A stretch of DNA of 64,000 nucleotides from Candidatus Enterococcus moelleringii (GTDB lineage Bacteria > Bacillota > Bacilli > Lactobacillales > Enterococcaceae), in the NCBI RefSeq assembly GCF_017377575.1, contig NZ_JAFREM010000008.1:121988-185987 (forward strand), written 5' to 3'. The notes beneath the pieces are model-generated. The model was not told the DNA's origin. It saw only the letters and a list, made by a program, of their open reading frames with translations, and made no database searches. Made by a program: the position numbers and the translations under genes. Every line of letters starts with the position of its first letter. The stretch's first letter is position 1. This document shows positions 11,336-19,341 of this stretch, piece by piece.

Positions 11336-12386
11336 ATGGAAATGTTAGGGAAAAAGATTTTAGTTTTGGGAATCGCTTTGCTTGGATTAGGATTAGTCGG
11401 GTGTAAAAATCAAGAATCAAAAACTGAAGAAACGAATGCAACACAGCAGTCTGCTAAAGGGAATTACGACGAATATATCAAGACGGCGAAAAAATACATT
11501 GAAGAAGAAAAATACGATCGAGCAATAGTCTCTTTAGAAATGGCAAAAGAGGAAAAAGATACAAAAGAAGTAAATGAGTACATTGAAGCCCTTGATGTGT
11601 TGCTTGCGATTACGACCTTGATGGATCAAGAAGATTACCAAGGTGTAATTAACAATGTACATGAATCTAAAGTGTTAGATAAAGATTCCAGTCTTGTTGG
11701 AAAACAAGTAAAAAGCAATATACGACGAAGCTATCGAAAAAGAAAAGAACAGCACCTATTCAGCTGAAACTTGGCAGGGAATTTTTTTAGAACTGAAAGG
11801 TGACGTTGATGCTGAACAAGAAGCCCAGGCTCGCAATTATATCAACAGTGAAATTGATTTGGCTCGGTGCAATGAAGAACAAAAAGCGGCAGTTACAGAA
11901 TGGACACAGCAATTAGATCATCTAGACATGGTGAATGAAAAAGTAGCACTTGGAGAATATGAAAGAGCGAAAGGAATTATGGGTACCGGACATTACAATG
12001 ACACCTATCGGTACAATAGTGATAACAGTATTATCTTTGACCGTTTAGCAATAATTATGGATATATGTAATGAAGGAGTAAAAGATTCGGTGTCAATTGC
12101 GAATTTTGAAGATGCTGTGAGTTATTTATTAGATAATAAATCTTCGTGGACATATGGTCCTGATAAGAATGAAAACACAACTGCTATTCATGAGATTAAT
12201 CGGCAAAATCAGGAATTAAGATCCGACGCTACAGGCGAATTTTATAGTATTCCGATTATGACTGACGATGGTGAAAATGATGGCAGTATTACACAGGGGG
12301 GGAAACAGTTCAGGGTTTATACAAACGGGAAAATCGATCAGCGAGCGGGCATGCATGAATTTTTTGAGATAGTACCTGCTAAATAA
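11336..12386 (+). pseudogene. Lipoprotein gene interrupted by a +1 frameshift
   Basis: The N-terminal part (11336-11767) has a lipoprotein signal with lipobox LVGC (Cys at residue 23) followed by a Lys/Glu-rich helical region (YDEYIKTAKKYIEEEKYDRA). The open frame ends at 11767, but the next frame continues seamlessly from about 11715 (AIYDEAIEKEKNSTYSAET...) to 12386. Removing one A from the A5 run at 11710-11714 joins both halves into one protein of about 349 residues. The start could also be ATG 11342. Either a real mutation, slippage, or a sequencing error. Function of the family is unknown to me. Confidence 0.7.
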
Positions 12387-12421
12387 AATTAGTTTCCAGT
12401 AATGTTGAAAGGACTGATTCA

Positions 12422-12715
12422 ATGTCTAAGCAAAGAAATATTGTTGCTTACCCAGCTATTTTTGAACCAAGCGATGTGACAAAAGATCGTTTCACTATTA
12501 CGTTTCCCGACGTTCCTGATGCAATTTCTCAAGGAGATGGTTTTACTCAGAGTCTAGCTATGGCGGCTGAGGTGCTTGAATTATCTTTATACGATGTGGA
12601 TGAACTGCCAGAAGTCAGTCCTTTAGTAGATATCGAGAAACCATCTGATTCCAGCATAATCCTTTGTATTTCGATTGATTTAGAGCGTGCAGCAGAAGAC
12701 GTGTTAGTTCCATGA
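12422..12715 (+). CDS. HicB-like antitoxin family protein
   Basis: 97 residues resembling the HicB fold: YPAIFE...DRFTITFPDVPDAISQGDGFTQSLAMAAEVLEL matches the HicB pattern of a beta-strand pair followed by 'FPD...QG...A...A...L'. The C-terminus lacks an obvious DNA-binding domain. No HicA-like toxin (short, with conserved His) is visible next to it, so it may be an orphan or have a non-toxin role. Ribosome site GAAAGGA upstream. Confidence 0.65.
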   Translation: MSKQRNIVAYPAIFEPSDVTKDRFTITFPDVPDAISQGDGFTQSLAMAAEVLELSLYDVDELPEVSPLVDIEKPSDSSIILCISIDLERAAEDVLVP

Positions 12716-12738
12716 TTTCCTTACCCTAATCATATTTA

Positions 12739-12769
12739 TTGACAGTCCAATAACCTGAACGTTTATAAT
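12739..12769 (+). promoter_or_regulatory. Promoter with a 19-base spacer
   Basis: Consensus TTGACA (12739-12744) and TATAAT (12764-12769) separated by 19 bases, the over-long spacing seen in MerR-activated promoters. It lies 55 bases before the ZIP-like membrane protein gene. Confidence 0.6.
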
Positions 12770-12823
12770 TAAAAGAGATAAACGAAAAAAGTAAGGTGAT
12801 TAGGGAAAAGGAGTTCTATTGTT

Positions 12824-13567
12824 ATGGCAGTTTTGGAAGAAAATTTGATGAATTTGTTGGTGGTTATCGGTTTTGTGGTAATCCATTTGGGTTCTAGATA
12901 CTTTTTGTTGGATAAAATAAACGCAGAATTTATGATGTCTTTTGCGGCAGGAGTAGGTGTGTCTTATGCCATCATTCATTTGCTGCCGCAGCTGGCTTAT
13001 TCGCAATCGGTATTGGTTGATGAATTCGGTTGGGATTCGGGAGTTCATTACACACATACGATCTATGCGATTGTTTTGTTGGGATTAGTTATTTCATATG
13101 TAATGTACAAATTGGAAGAACACAACTTTTCTATCGTGGAGAAGCGTGATCTCACTAGTGCTGAAATTGCCTACTTTTGGTCAGATATTTCCTTTTATGC
13201 AGTCTACAACGTGATGATTGGTTACTTGGTAATTGCAAATACCTTTTCAGGTCGCTTTCATATGCTGACTTATTTTGTAGCTTTTGGCCTGCACTTTTTG
13301 ATGAACGATTGGTCGTTAAGTCATCATCATGGAGAAATGTATTACAAACGTGGCCGCTACGTACTTTCATTAAGTATTGTCGTCGGTGCCGCGTTGTCAC
13401 TTTTAATCCAACTGCCTTATTATGTTATTCTGTCGATTGAGGCGTTTATCACCGGGGCGATGCTGATGAACATTATTAAGTTCGAGCTGCCGGATGGAAA
13501 TCAGGGGAGTATTAAGTCCTTTTTGATTGGGACAATTTGTTCCAGCGTCTTATTTATTTTTGTGTAA
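12824..13567 (+). CDS. Multi-pass membrane protein, ZIP-like
   Basis: 247 residues with about seven to eight membrane segments. AAGVGVSYAIIHLLPQLA, the central SHHHGEMYYKRGR and the C-terminal TGAMLMNIIKFELPDG recall ZIP metal transporters (HxLP and ...ELP motifs), but the match is loose. If so it would move a divalent metal across the cell membrane. Single-gene unit with its own promoter and a terminator at 13590. Confidence 0.6.
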   Translation: MAVLEENLMNLLVVIGFVVIHLGSRYFLLDKINAEFMMSFAAGVGVSYAIIHLLPQLAYSQSVLVDEFGWDSGVHYTHTIYAIVLLGLVISYVMYKLEEHNFSIVEKRDLTSAEIAYFWSDISFYAVYNVMIGYLVIANTFSGRFHMLTYFVAFGLHFLMNDWSLSHHHGEMYYKRGRYVLSLSIVVGAALSLLIQLPYYVILSIEAFITGAMLMNIIKFELPDGNQGSIKSFLIGTICSSVLFIFV

Positions 13568-13589
13568 GTTTATAAATTGTATTGAGATA

Positions 13590-13623
13590 GGGATCAGGGC
13601 AGGTAAGCTGATCCCTTTTTTTG
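13590..13623 (+). terminator. Terminator after ZIP-like gene
   Basis: GGGATCAG (13590-13597) pairs with CTGATCCC (13608-13615), followed by T's. Confidence 0.85.
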
Positions 13624-13658
13624 GTTTGGACTTTGAAAAGTTTGAAATAATCATCAGT

Positions 13659-14006
13659 CTAGTTGTTCCTTTCAAACACTGCTTTTACTTTAACTAGCAG
13701 TTCATTAAGAAGAGATTCATTTGCTTTTTCTAAAAATTTGCACTCTCTAGCCTCGTAGTCAATTGTTAATAGTTGATCCAGCATTACTTTTCCTTTTGTT
13801 TTCATTTCATGCTCTGGTTTGATTTCAATATAAAGAGGATAGTTCCTGAGCGTAGTCGAGATGGGGGCAACGATCACAATTTTTGAGTATTCGGCAATAA
13901 CTTTGTGACTTAAAACAATATAAAGTCTACTGCCGGTTTGTTCATGTCCGGCATGTGGAGCTGTATTTAATAACAGAATATCACCTTGCATGGGAGTTCT
14001 TACCAT
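13659..14006 (-). CDS. mazF: MazF/PemK-family endoribonuclease toxin
   Basis: 115 residues: QGDILLLN at the start, the central SRLYIVLSHK and IVIVAPIS strands, and GKVMLDQLLTIDYEAR match MazF (GD.., RP.vvls, ...PlT, G.v...ql.tid). The usual RP before the second strand is SR here. Predicted to cut mRNA when freed from the antitoxin. Its start overlaps the end of the antitoxin gene by seven bases. Confidence 0.85.
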   Translation of the reverse strand: MVRTPMQGDILLLNTAPHAGHEQTGSRLYIVLSHKVIAEYSKIVIVAPISTTLRNYPLYIEIKPEHEMKTKGKVMLDQLLTIDYEARECKFLEKANESLLNELLVKVKAVFERNN

Positions 14007-14272
14007 TTTTCGTTACCTACTGATTCGCCTAAGTCTTGCAATTCGGTGCGAATCCCCTCCGCATTATAGTCTGCAAATAGCTCATTGATGGAAATTTCTT
14101 CAGGGGTATTTTCCTTTAAAGCTTCAATGATAAGTCTTTTTTTACCGTCCGTTTCCTCGGTTACTACTGACAAGGTATCATTCGTTTTGATATCCAAAAA
14201 CATCATCAAACTTTTTGATAAACGAACACCATTGCTGTTCCCCCATTTTTTAACGTTTAACCGTTCTTCCAT
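14000..14272 (-). CDS. mazE: MazE-like AbrB-fold antitoxin
   Basis: 90 residues; the N-terminal NVKKWGNSNGVRLSKSLM is the MazE/AbrB swapped-hairpin DNA-binding pattern and the acidic C-terminus (EELQDLGE-like) would wrap the toxin. Start set at 14272 by GGAGAAA upstream; the longer frame to 14404 has no ribosome site. First gene of a two-gene operon with mazF, and presumably autoregulatory via the palindrome at 14291-14309. Confidence 0.85.
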   Translation of the reverse strand: MEERLNVKKWGNSNGVRLSKSLMMFLDIKTNDTLSVVTEETDGKKRLIIEALKENTPEEISINELFADYNAEGIRTELQDLGESVGNEKW

Positions 14273-14290
14273 GCTAATTTCTCCTCTCGT

Positions 14291-14309
14291 GTTTATACTA
14301 TGTATAAAC
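14291..14309. promoter_or_regulatory. Palindromic operator in front of mazEF
   Basis: Perfect GTTTATAC-TAT-GTATAAAC inverted repeat between the mazEF promoter (minus-strand TACAAT just upstream, near 14312) and the mazE ribosome site. Position fits autoregulation by MazE/MazEF. Confidence 0.6.
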
Positions 14310-14441
14310 TTATTGTATCGTTTTTGTATAATTATGTATATACATTTGCCAGGATTCGATGATGAATTAATTCCTGCAAATGAATCACAGGTAGTCATCC
14401 TCATCTCTATATGCCATCCTTGTATAAGTTTACTTTACTTT

Positions 14442-14455
14442 AGTATAGAAATACT
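14442..14455. promoter_or_regulatory. Small inverted repeat before XRE gene
   Basis: AGTAT (14442-14446) and ATACT (14451-14455) lie about 30 bases upstream of the XRE start, overlapping a weak TTGTAT-17-GTATAG promoter; possible autoregulatory operator. Confidence 0.35.
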
Positions 14456-14483
14456 TTATAGTGAAGGTGTGAGGTGAGGACGA

Positions 14484-14729
14484 GTGAAGAAACAGTTGAA
14501 TGACTCTATTACAAATAAAGTCTATGAGTATAGAGTGCTTGCGAGACTTTCTCAGCGGGAACTTGCTGAGCAGGTCGGGGTTTCAAAGCAAACGATTTTT
14601 GTGATGGAAAAGGGAAATTATGTACCTTCATTGATTTTAGCGTATCGCATCGCCAAATTTTTCAACGTTGATATTGATGAAATATTTCAGTATGTAGAGG
14701 ATGGAGGAACAAATAATGAAGAATCTTGA
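14484..14729 (+). CDS. XRE-family helix-turn-helix regulator (Cro/CI-like)
   Basis: 81 residues: a complete HTH_3 domain, SQRELAEQVGVSKQTIFVMEKGNYVPS, followed by the LAYRIAKFFNVDIDEIFQ signature of the short YgzD/YozG-type regulators. GTG start with GAGGTGAGG upstream. Overlaps the next gene by 14 bases, so both are co-translated; such regulators are commonly paired with a small membrane protein. Confidence 0.9.
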   Translation: MKKQLNDSITNKVYEYRVLARLSQRELAEQVGVSKQTIFVMEKGNYVPSLILAYRIAKFFNVDIDEIFQYVEDGGTNNEES

Positions 14730-15030
14730 TCAATTGATTAACAGCAGTCCTGGATTATCAAATACTCTGCTTGTTTTTATGTGTTTGGCTGCTGCAGTAA
14801 TAGTTCTCAGCGTTTTTCTGATTTTCTTTAAAATGGGTGACGACGAACGATCCGATTTATTGGCTTACAAGACCGCCGCGATAGTTCTCTTGATCAATTG
14901 TGGGTTAAACAGCGGATTGTTGTTTTATACGGTTAATAATTGGAAACTATTCTTATGTGCCAATTTTGTGATTGCTGCGTTAATTGGATTGTTCTTCGCA
15001 AGTGCTAAATATTTAAAGTTTGTGAGGTAG
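14716..15030 (+). CDS. Small membrane protein partner of XRE regulator
   Basis: 104 residues with three likely membrane segments (about 15-38, 50-70, 78-98). Start taken at ATG 14716 with GGAGGA in the end of the XRE gene. Not recognised by name. The gene overlap with the regulator suggests joint function. Confidence 0.75.
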   Translation: MKNLDQLINSSPGLSNTLLVFMCLAAAVIVLSVFLIFFKMGDDERSDLLAYKTAAIVLLINCGLNSGLLFYTVNNWKLFLCANFVIAALIGLFFASAKYLKFVR

Positions 15031-15033
15031 CAA

Positions 15034-15243
15034 ATGGCTGAATATGAGAAAGACTTCGTCATGAGACAAGCAAAGGATCTAGCTAAAGGACTGAGCCAAT
15101 TTCTGGAACAAGATGCTATAGATCAAATACTTGATGTCGATCAAGAAAGTACTCAAAAACAGCAACTAGACAAATTTATTGAAAATGAACTTGAACAGGC
15201 TAAGAAAGATGAAGTGAAAAATCATGATGAAGTTGAAGATTAA
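15034..15243 (+). CDS. Small acidic helical protein
   Basis: 69 residues, mostly helical and charged (MRQAKDLAKGLSQFLEQD...). The N-terminus (YEKDFVMRQAKDLAKGL) resembles the short DUF6483-type proteins I recall, but this is unverified. Three bases after the membrane protein gene, so part of the same operon. Confidence 0.65.
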   Translation: MAEYEKDFVMRQAKDLAKGLSQFLEQDAIDQILDVDQESTQKQQLDKFIENELEQAKKDEVKNHDEVED

Positions 15244-15335
15244 CTACCCCAAATAATCGACACAGCTCAAATTCCATTTACATTCCAAATACAATGATAT
15301 ATTCTTAATACAAAGTATTATAATAAGGAGCTTTC

Positions 15336-15749
15336 ATGAAAAAAATCATTGTATGGAATATCAGGCAGATAATACAAACGCTTTTCATCCTGGCTTTTTT
15401 GGTATATTGGTGTACTTACGCTTACGAATATGGTTACGCAGAACGCATAAGTTTTTGGTTGTTCTTCCCGCTATCAATCGTATTTTTTTGTTGGGTTTTA
15501 ATTGGACAGATTACAATAATCAAAGTTGAAAGAAATCGACTTGAAGTGCTGACATTTTTCGGTTTACGAAAGAAAGACTTCGATATGCGTCACATCACAG
15601 TAAGATTTGGCAAAAGAGTGAAGCCGCACTACAAAGCAGTCACGATGTATCCCATCGATATTATCGACAACCATACATCTAAAAGCACGAGGATCAACTG
15701 TGATTGGGGGAGGTCTGAATCTTTTAAGGAATTTTGGGAAGAGCTGTAA
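15336..15749 (+). CDS. Two-helix membrane protein of unknown function
   Basis: 137 residues: two membrane helices (about 12-30 and 38-58) followed by a cytoplasmic beta-rich domain (IKVERNRLEVLTFFGLRKKDF...), a layout similar to PH-like membrane proteins. Ribosome site AAGGAG upstream. No relative recognised. Confidence 0.65.
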   Translation: MKKIIVWNIRQIIQTLFILAFLVYWCTYAYEYGYAERISFWLFFPLSIVFFCWVLIGQITIIKVERNRLEVLTFFGLRKKDFDMRHITVRFGKRVKPHYKAVTMYPIDIIDNHTSKSTRINCDWGRSESFKEFWEEL

Positions 15750-15820
15750 ACAGAAGGACTAATCTGTTTTTCGGATAATTTCCCTAGTGTGTTAAAGTAT
15801 TTATATCCATCTTGGAAATA

Positions 15821-16330
15821 ATGATAAGAAGTGATCATGTGAATATTAAATTCAGAGCTCCGATTGAAAAAGATATAGATGACATTATGGCGATTGAAAA
15901 TGCTGGCTTTTCTCCAGAGGAAGCTGGCACAAGAGAAGCTATGCTTGAACGGATTCGGATGATAGGGGATAGCTTCATCGTAGCGGTAAAAGAGGAGGAT
16001 GATTTGTTGGGCTACGCCGTTGGTCCAGTCATACCAGAAAGATATCTGTACGATGAATTGTTTGAAAAGACCATTCCAAATCCTAAGACTGGTGGGTATC
16101 AGTCTGTTCTTAGTCTTGCGGTTGCTCCCAATTACCGGAAATTTAGGATTGGCAGCATGCTGCTGGAGGAGTTGGCAAAAGTCTCTAAAGAACAGGATAG
16201 AACAGGAATAACTTTGACTTGTTTAGAAAACTTGATTCCTTTTTATGAAAAAAACGGGTATAAAACAGAAGGTATATCAGATTCTCAGCATGCAGGGGAA
16301 ATTTGGTACAATATGGTGTTAGATTTATAG
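15821..16330 (+). CDS. GNAT-family N-acetyltransferase
   Basis: 169 residues with the GNAT order: RAPIEKDIDDIMAIE at the N-terminus, SLAVAPNYRKFRIGSMLLEEL acetyl-CoA motif A, and NLIPFYEKNGYK near the end. Resembles arylalkylamine/serotonin-type acetyltransferases in Firmicutes. Start is uncertain: TTG 15812, ATG 15821 or GTG 15839 are all in frame and none has a strong ribosome site. Substrate unknown. Confidence 0.8.
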   Translation: MIRSDHVNIKFRAPIEKDIDDIMAIENAGFSPEEAGTREAMLERIRMIGDSFIVAVKEEDDLLGYAVGPVIPERYLYDELFEKTIPNPKTGGYQSVLSLAVAPNYRKFRIGSMLLEELAKVSKEQDRTGITLTCLENLIPFYEKNGYKTEGISDSQHAGEIWYNMVLDL

Positions 16331-16334
16331 AGCT

Positions 16335-16355
16335 GGCTGATTAGTCAGTTTTTTT
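16335..16355 (+). terminator. Weak terminator after GNAT gene
   Basis: Short stem GGCTGA / TCAGTT with a four-base loop and a T7 run. Low pairing strength. Confidence 0.45.
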
Positions 16356-16458
16356 GTGTTGTTGACTTTAGACAGGTAGACTAGATGTATAAAATAGCTC
16401 GTCTTAACATTGCTTTTCTTGTATAATAAACGTAATTAACATGAAAGAGGACGAATCA

Positions 16459-17199
16459 ATGAATAAAAAAGATAAATTGGAAATAGATCGCAAGCGCAAG
16501 CTACGTTATGTCGATGTGTACGAAAAACTGTATGAATTGATCAAGGACGGAACCTACCCTGTTAACTCACAATTACCTCCGGAAAATGATCTTTCTGAAA
16601 AAATGGGTGTTTCCCGAATGACTTTAAGGCAGGCACTGCAATTTCTGCAAGACGACGGTGTACTGAAAATCATCAAAGGAAAAGGTAATTTTGTTATCAG
16701 CAATTCTTCTAAATGGACTTCTGGATTGGAAACGATTACTAATCCTGTTCATAATTGTTTGGATGTAGAAATAGATGAAGTAGAACTGGATTTTCATATT
16801 GAACCTTCTACCGATTATACTGACAAGATACTACAAAAGAAGGTAGCAGTGGTTATATTTATTGATCGCTGGTATAAATCTAGAGGGAAAGCCGTTGCCT
16901 ATACTTTTTCAACTATGCCAGTGGAGGTTTTGACTGAAGAAAGTATTGATCTCAAAAAACCAGAAATGTTCCAATCATTCATTGAAGAGACAATCTATCA
17001 AAATTCGCGACATTCTAAGATTCATGTTCAATATTCTGAGGTAGGAAATATTTCTGCTGTACGCTATAAGATATCGGAGAAAGACCAGTTTTATTTAATT
17101 CAAGAGGAGCTATATCTCAATGAAGATACTCCTGCCTTGCATAATAAACATTATTTGCCGATTGATATCAGTCATATTGAAGTCAATGGAAAATCATAA
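16459..17199 (+). CDS. GntR-family regulator (HutC/UTRA type)
   Basis: 246 residues: wHTH (RYVDVYEKLYELIKDGTYPVN...LPPENDLSEKMGVSRMTLRQAL...GKGNFV, about 10-80) and a UTRA effector domain (about 95-245). Start at 16459 because AAGAGGA lies seven bases upstream; ATG 16441 has none. Directly precedes the ribokinase/nucleoside hydrolase/MFS genes, whose promoter holds two identical palindromes, so it is probably their repressor with a sugar or nucleoside as effector. Confidence 0.88.
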   Translation: MNKKDKLEIDRKRKLRYVDVYEKLYELIKDGTYPVNSQLPPENDLSEKMGVSRMTLRQALQFLQDDGVLKIIKGKGNFVISNSSKWTSGLETITNPVHNCLDVEIDEVELDFHIEPSTDYTDKILQKKVAVVIFIDRWYKSRGKAVAYTFSTMPVEVLTEESIDLKKPEMFQSFIEETIYQNSRHSKIHVQYSEVGNISAVRYKISEKDQFYLIQEELYLNEDTPALHNKHYLPIDISHIEVNGKS

Positions 17200-17205
17200 A
17201 AATAG

Positions 17206-17240
17206 AAAAATCGGGATCAGACCTCTGATTCCGATTTTTT
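17206..17240 (+). terminator. Terminator after gntR
   Basis: ATCGGGATCAG (17210-17220) pairs with CTGATTCCGAT (17225-17235), loop ACCT, T-run, A's on the 5' side so possibly bidirectional. Confidence 0.85.
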
Positions 17241-17364
17241 ATTTTGGTAAAAAGGCTGTTATCATCAACAAAATAACCCTGCTAGCTGCTTAAGATTTCG
17301 TGCTTTTTCTACTGTCAATAATGACTTATTGTAAGACAATCTAAAAAAGATTGTCTTTTTTCTG

Positions 17365-17393
17365 TTGACAATGCTAAGAAAACGTTTTATTAT
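17365..17393 (+). promoter_or_regulatory. Promoter of ribokinase/nucleoside hydrolase operon with cre-like site
   Basis: TTGACA (17365-17370), 17-base spacer, TATTAT (17388-17393). The spacer holds GAAAACGTTTT (17378-17388), matching the catabolite response element core with two mismatches at the outer positions, which suggests CcpA repression. Confidence 0.75.
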
Positions 17394-17421
17394 ACATGTA
17401 TAGAAAAGATATACATGTATA
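17391..17421. promoter_or_regulatory. Twin GntR operators
   Basis: The 12-base palindrome TATACATGTATA occurs twice, at 17391-17402 and 17410-17421, 19 bases apart, overlapping the -10 region and transcription start. HutC-type GntR proteins bind similar short palindromes; the adjacent GntR is the obvious candidate. Confidence 0.75.
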
Positions 17422-17438
17422 TATTTCTTAGAAGGAGG

Positions 17439-18355
17439 ATGAGTATAGGAAAGATTTGTGTATTAGGAAGTCTGAACATTGATTTAGTGATTACAACGGA
17501 AAAACTTCCTAATATTGGGGAAACGATCCACGGAATTGATGCCGACTATTTATTGGGCGGAAAAGGGGCAAACCAAGCTGTAGCTGCTTCTAGAATGGGC
17601 GACGCAACTACTTTAATTGGTTGTATTGGAAGCGATACCTTTGGGAAAAAATTACTGAATACCTGCAAAAGGAAAAAATGCTGGAGATTGATACTATTGA
17701 GAAAATGAACACGTTTACGGGGATTGCTACAGTTTTTAATTTACCTAAGGATAATGCCATCGTTGTCATACCTGGAGCGAACAGTCTTTGCAGTCAGGAA
17801 ATCGTCGAAAAAAATCGTGAGAAAATTGAAAATAGTTCAGTCTTACTTTGCCAGTTGGAAATTCCTTTAGAAACTGTTTACTATGCATTTGATATGGCAA
17901 AAAAGAAACAGGTGACTACGATTTTAAATCCAGCACCTTTTGCAGCCTTGCCTGAAGAGCTGTTGGAAAAAGTGGATTACATTACACCAAACGACTCGGA
18001 ATTTGAAGGACTTTTTGGAAAGAAATTATCTGATGAAGCAAGTTTAGAGCAGGCGATGTTAGTTTGGGAAGAAAAGCACCGTACAAAATTGATTGTTACA
18101 AGAGGAAGTAAAGGCTGCTCGTACATTATGGATAATCAGGTAATTACGTTGCCGACTATCGATGTAGAAGTTACGGATACGACTGGAGCGGGAGATACGT
18201 TTAATGGGATTTTGGCTTATGGTTTGTCCAATCAGCTGCCGATCGAAGAAGCAATTCGAATGGCAAGTATTGGTGCCTCGTTGTCGATCAGAAAACTGGG
18301 TGCACAGACAGGTATGCCGACATTAACTGAAATAAAAAATATAAACATAAAATAG
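17439..18355 (+). pseudogene. rbsK: Ribokinase-like PfkB gene with a -1 frameshift
   Basis: PfkB family sugar kinase, nearest to ribokinase (ribose to ribose-5-phosphate): N-terminal ICVLGSLNIDLV...GGKGANQAVAASRMG and C-terminal TDTTGAGDTFNGILAYGL with the catalytic aspartate. The frame beginning at 17439 ends at 17708; the rest is read from another frame to 18355. Adding one A to the A6 run at 17646-17651 restores GSDTFGKKITEYLQKEK and one protein of about 305 residues. GAAGGAGG touches ATG 17439 with no spacing, so the start is unusual too. Confidence 0.8.
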
Positions 18356-18371
18356 CGAGGGAGCGATTAAA

Positions 18372-19328
18372 ATGAAAAAAATGATTCTAGATATTGATAC
18401 AGGTGTTGACGATGCAATGGCATTGGCCTATGCGGCTGGAACAAAAGAAGCGGAATTAATCGGTGTGGTTGGAACTTATGGAAATGTTTATACAGAGCAA
18501 GGTGTGGAAAATGTTTTAAACATCCTGGAAATGCTTGGAAAAACTTCAGTGCCAGTTTATTTAGGTGCCAAGCATGGAATGGAGAAGGATAGCTTTGATC
18601 GTTTGGAAGTTAGCGCGAAGATTCATGGTCAAAACGGTGTTGGCGAAGTAGACCTGACACCTGCAAAACGAGTAAAAGAAACGCAACATGGTGTGGATTA
18701 TATCATTGAAGCGGTCAAACAATATGGCAAAGACTTGGTGATTGTAGCAACTGGTCCGATGACTAATTTAGGAATGGCCCTTAAAAAATATCCTGAGATG
18801 GCAAAAGAAGTTGGGCAGATTGTTATTATGGGTGGAGCGTTGACGGTACCAGGAAACGTAAGTCCATTCACGGAAGCCAATATTTCTCAAGATCCAGAAG
18901 CAGCAAAACTGCTTTTTGAAAGCGGTACACCAGTAATCATGGTTGGTTTGGATGTGACTATGCGGTCTGTGCTGCGATTATCTGATACCGATCGCTGGCG
19001 TAAAAAAGGTACTATTGCGGGAGAAAAATACGCAGATATTGTGGATTATTATATTAATATTCATGATGAAATTGCACCTTATCTCCACGGATGTCCGTTA
19101 CATGATCCTTCAGCAGTTGCTGCTGCGATTCACCCAGAATTTTTCACTATGCTGCCGTTGTTTATGACGGTTGAAACAGAAGGGCCTTCGGTTGGACGTA
19201 CGATTGGAATTGCTGACAAAATTCGTGAGGAAAATCCTAACGTGAAGGTTTGTATCAACGTTGATACAAATAAAGTAGTCAATGATATGTGCCAAACGCT
19301 AGAAGCGTTATTCACGGATTCTAAATAG
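18372..19328 (+). CDS. Inosine/uridine-preferring nucleoside hydrolase
   Basis: 318 residues; the N-terminal DIDTGVDDAMAL is the Ca2+-binding DxDxxxDD signature, with IVIMGGALTVPGNVSPFTEANISQDPEAA and the late HDPSAVAAA completing the family. Splits ribonucleosides into base and ribose. Sits between the (broken) ribokinase and an MFS permease, consistent with nucleoside salvage: import, hydrolysis, ribose phosphorylation. Confidence 0.92.
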   Translation: MKKMILDIDTGVDDAMALAYAAGTKEAELIGVVGTYGNVYTEQGVENVLNILEMLGKTSVPVYLGAKHGMEKDSFDRLEVSAKIHGQNGVGEVDLTPAKRVKETQHGVDYIIEAVKQYGKDLVIVATGPMTNLGMALKKYPEMAKEVGQIVIMGGALTVPGNVSPFTEANISQDPEAAKLLFESGTPVIMVGLDVTMRSVLRLSDTDRWRKKGTIAGEKYADIVDYYINIHDEIAPYLHGCPLHDPSAVAAAIHPEFFTMLPLFMTVETEGPSVGRTIGIADKIREENPNVKVCINVDTNKVVNDMCQTLEALFTDSK

Positions 19329-19341
19329 GGGGAAGTTTGTT

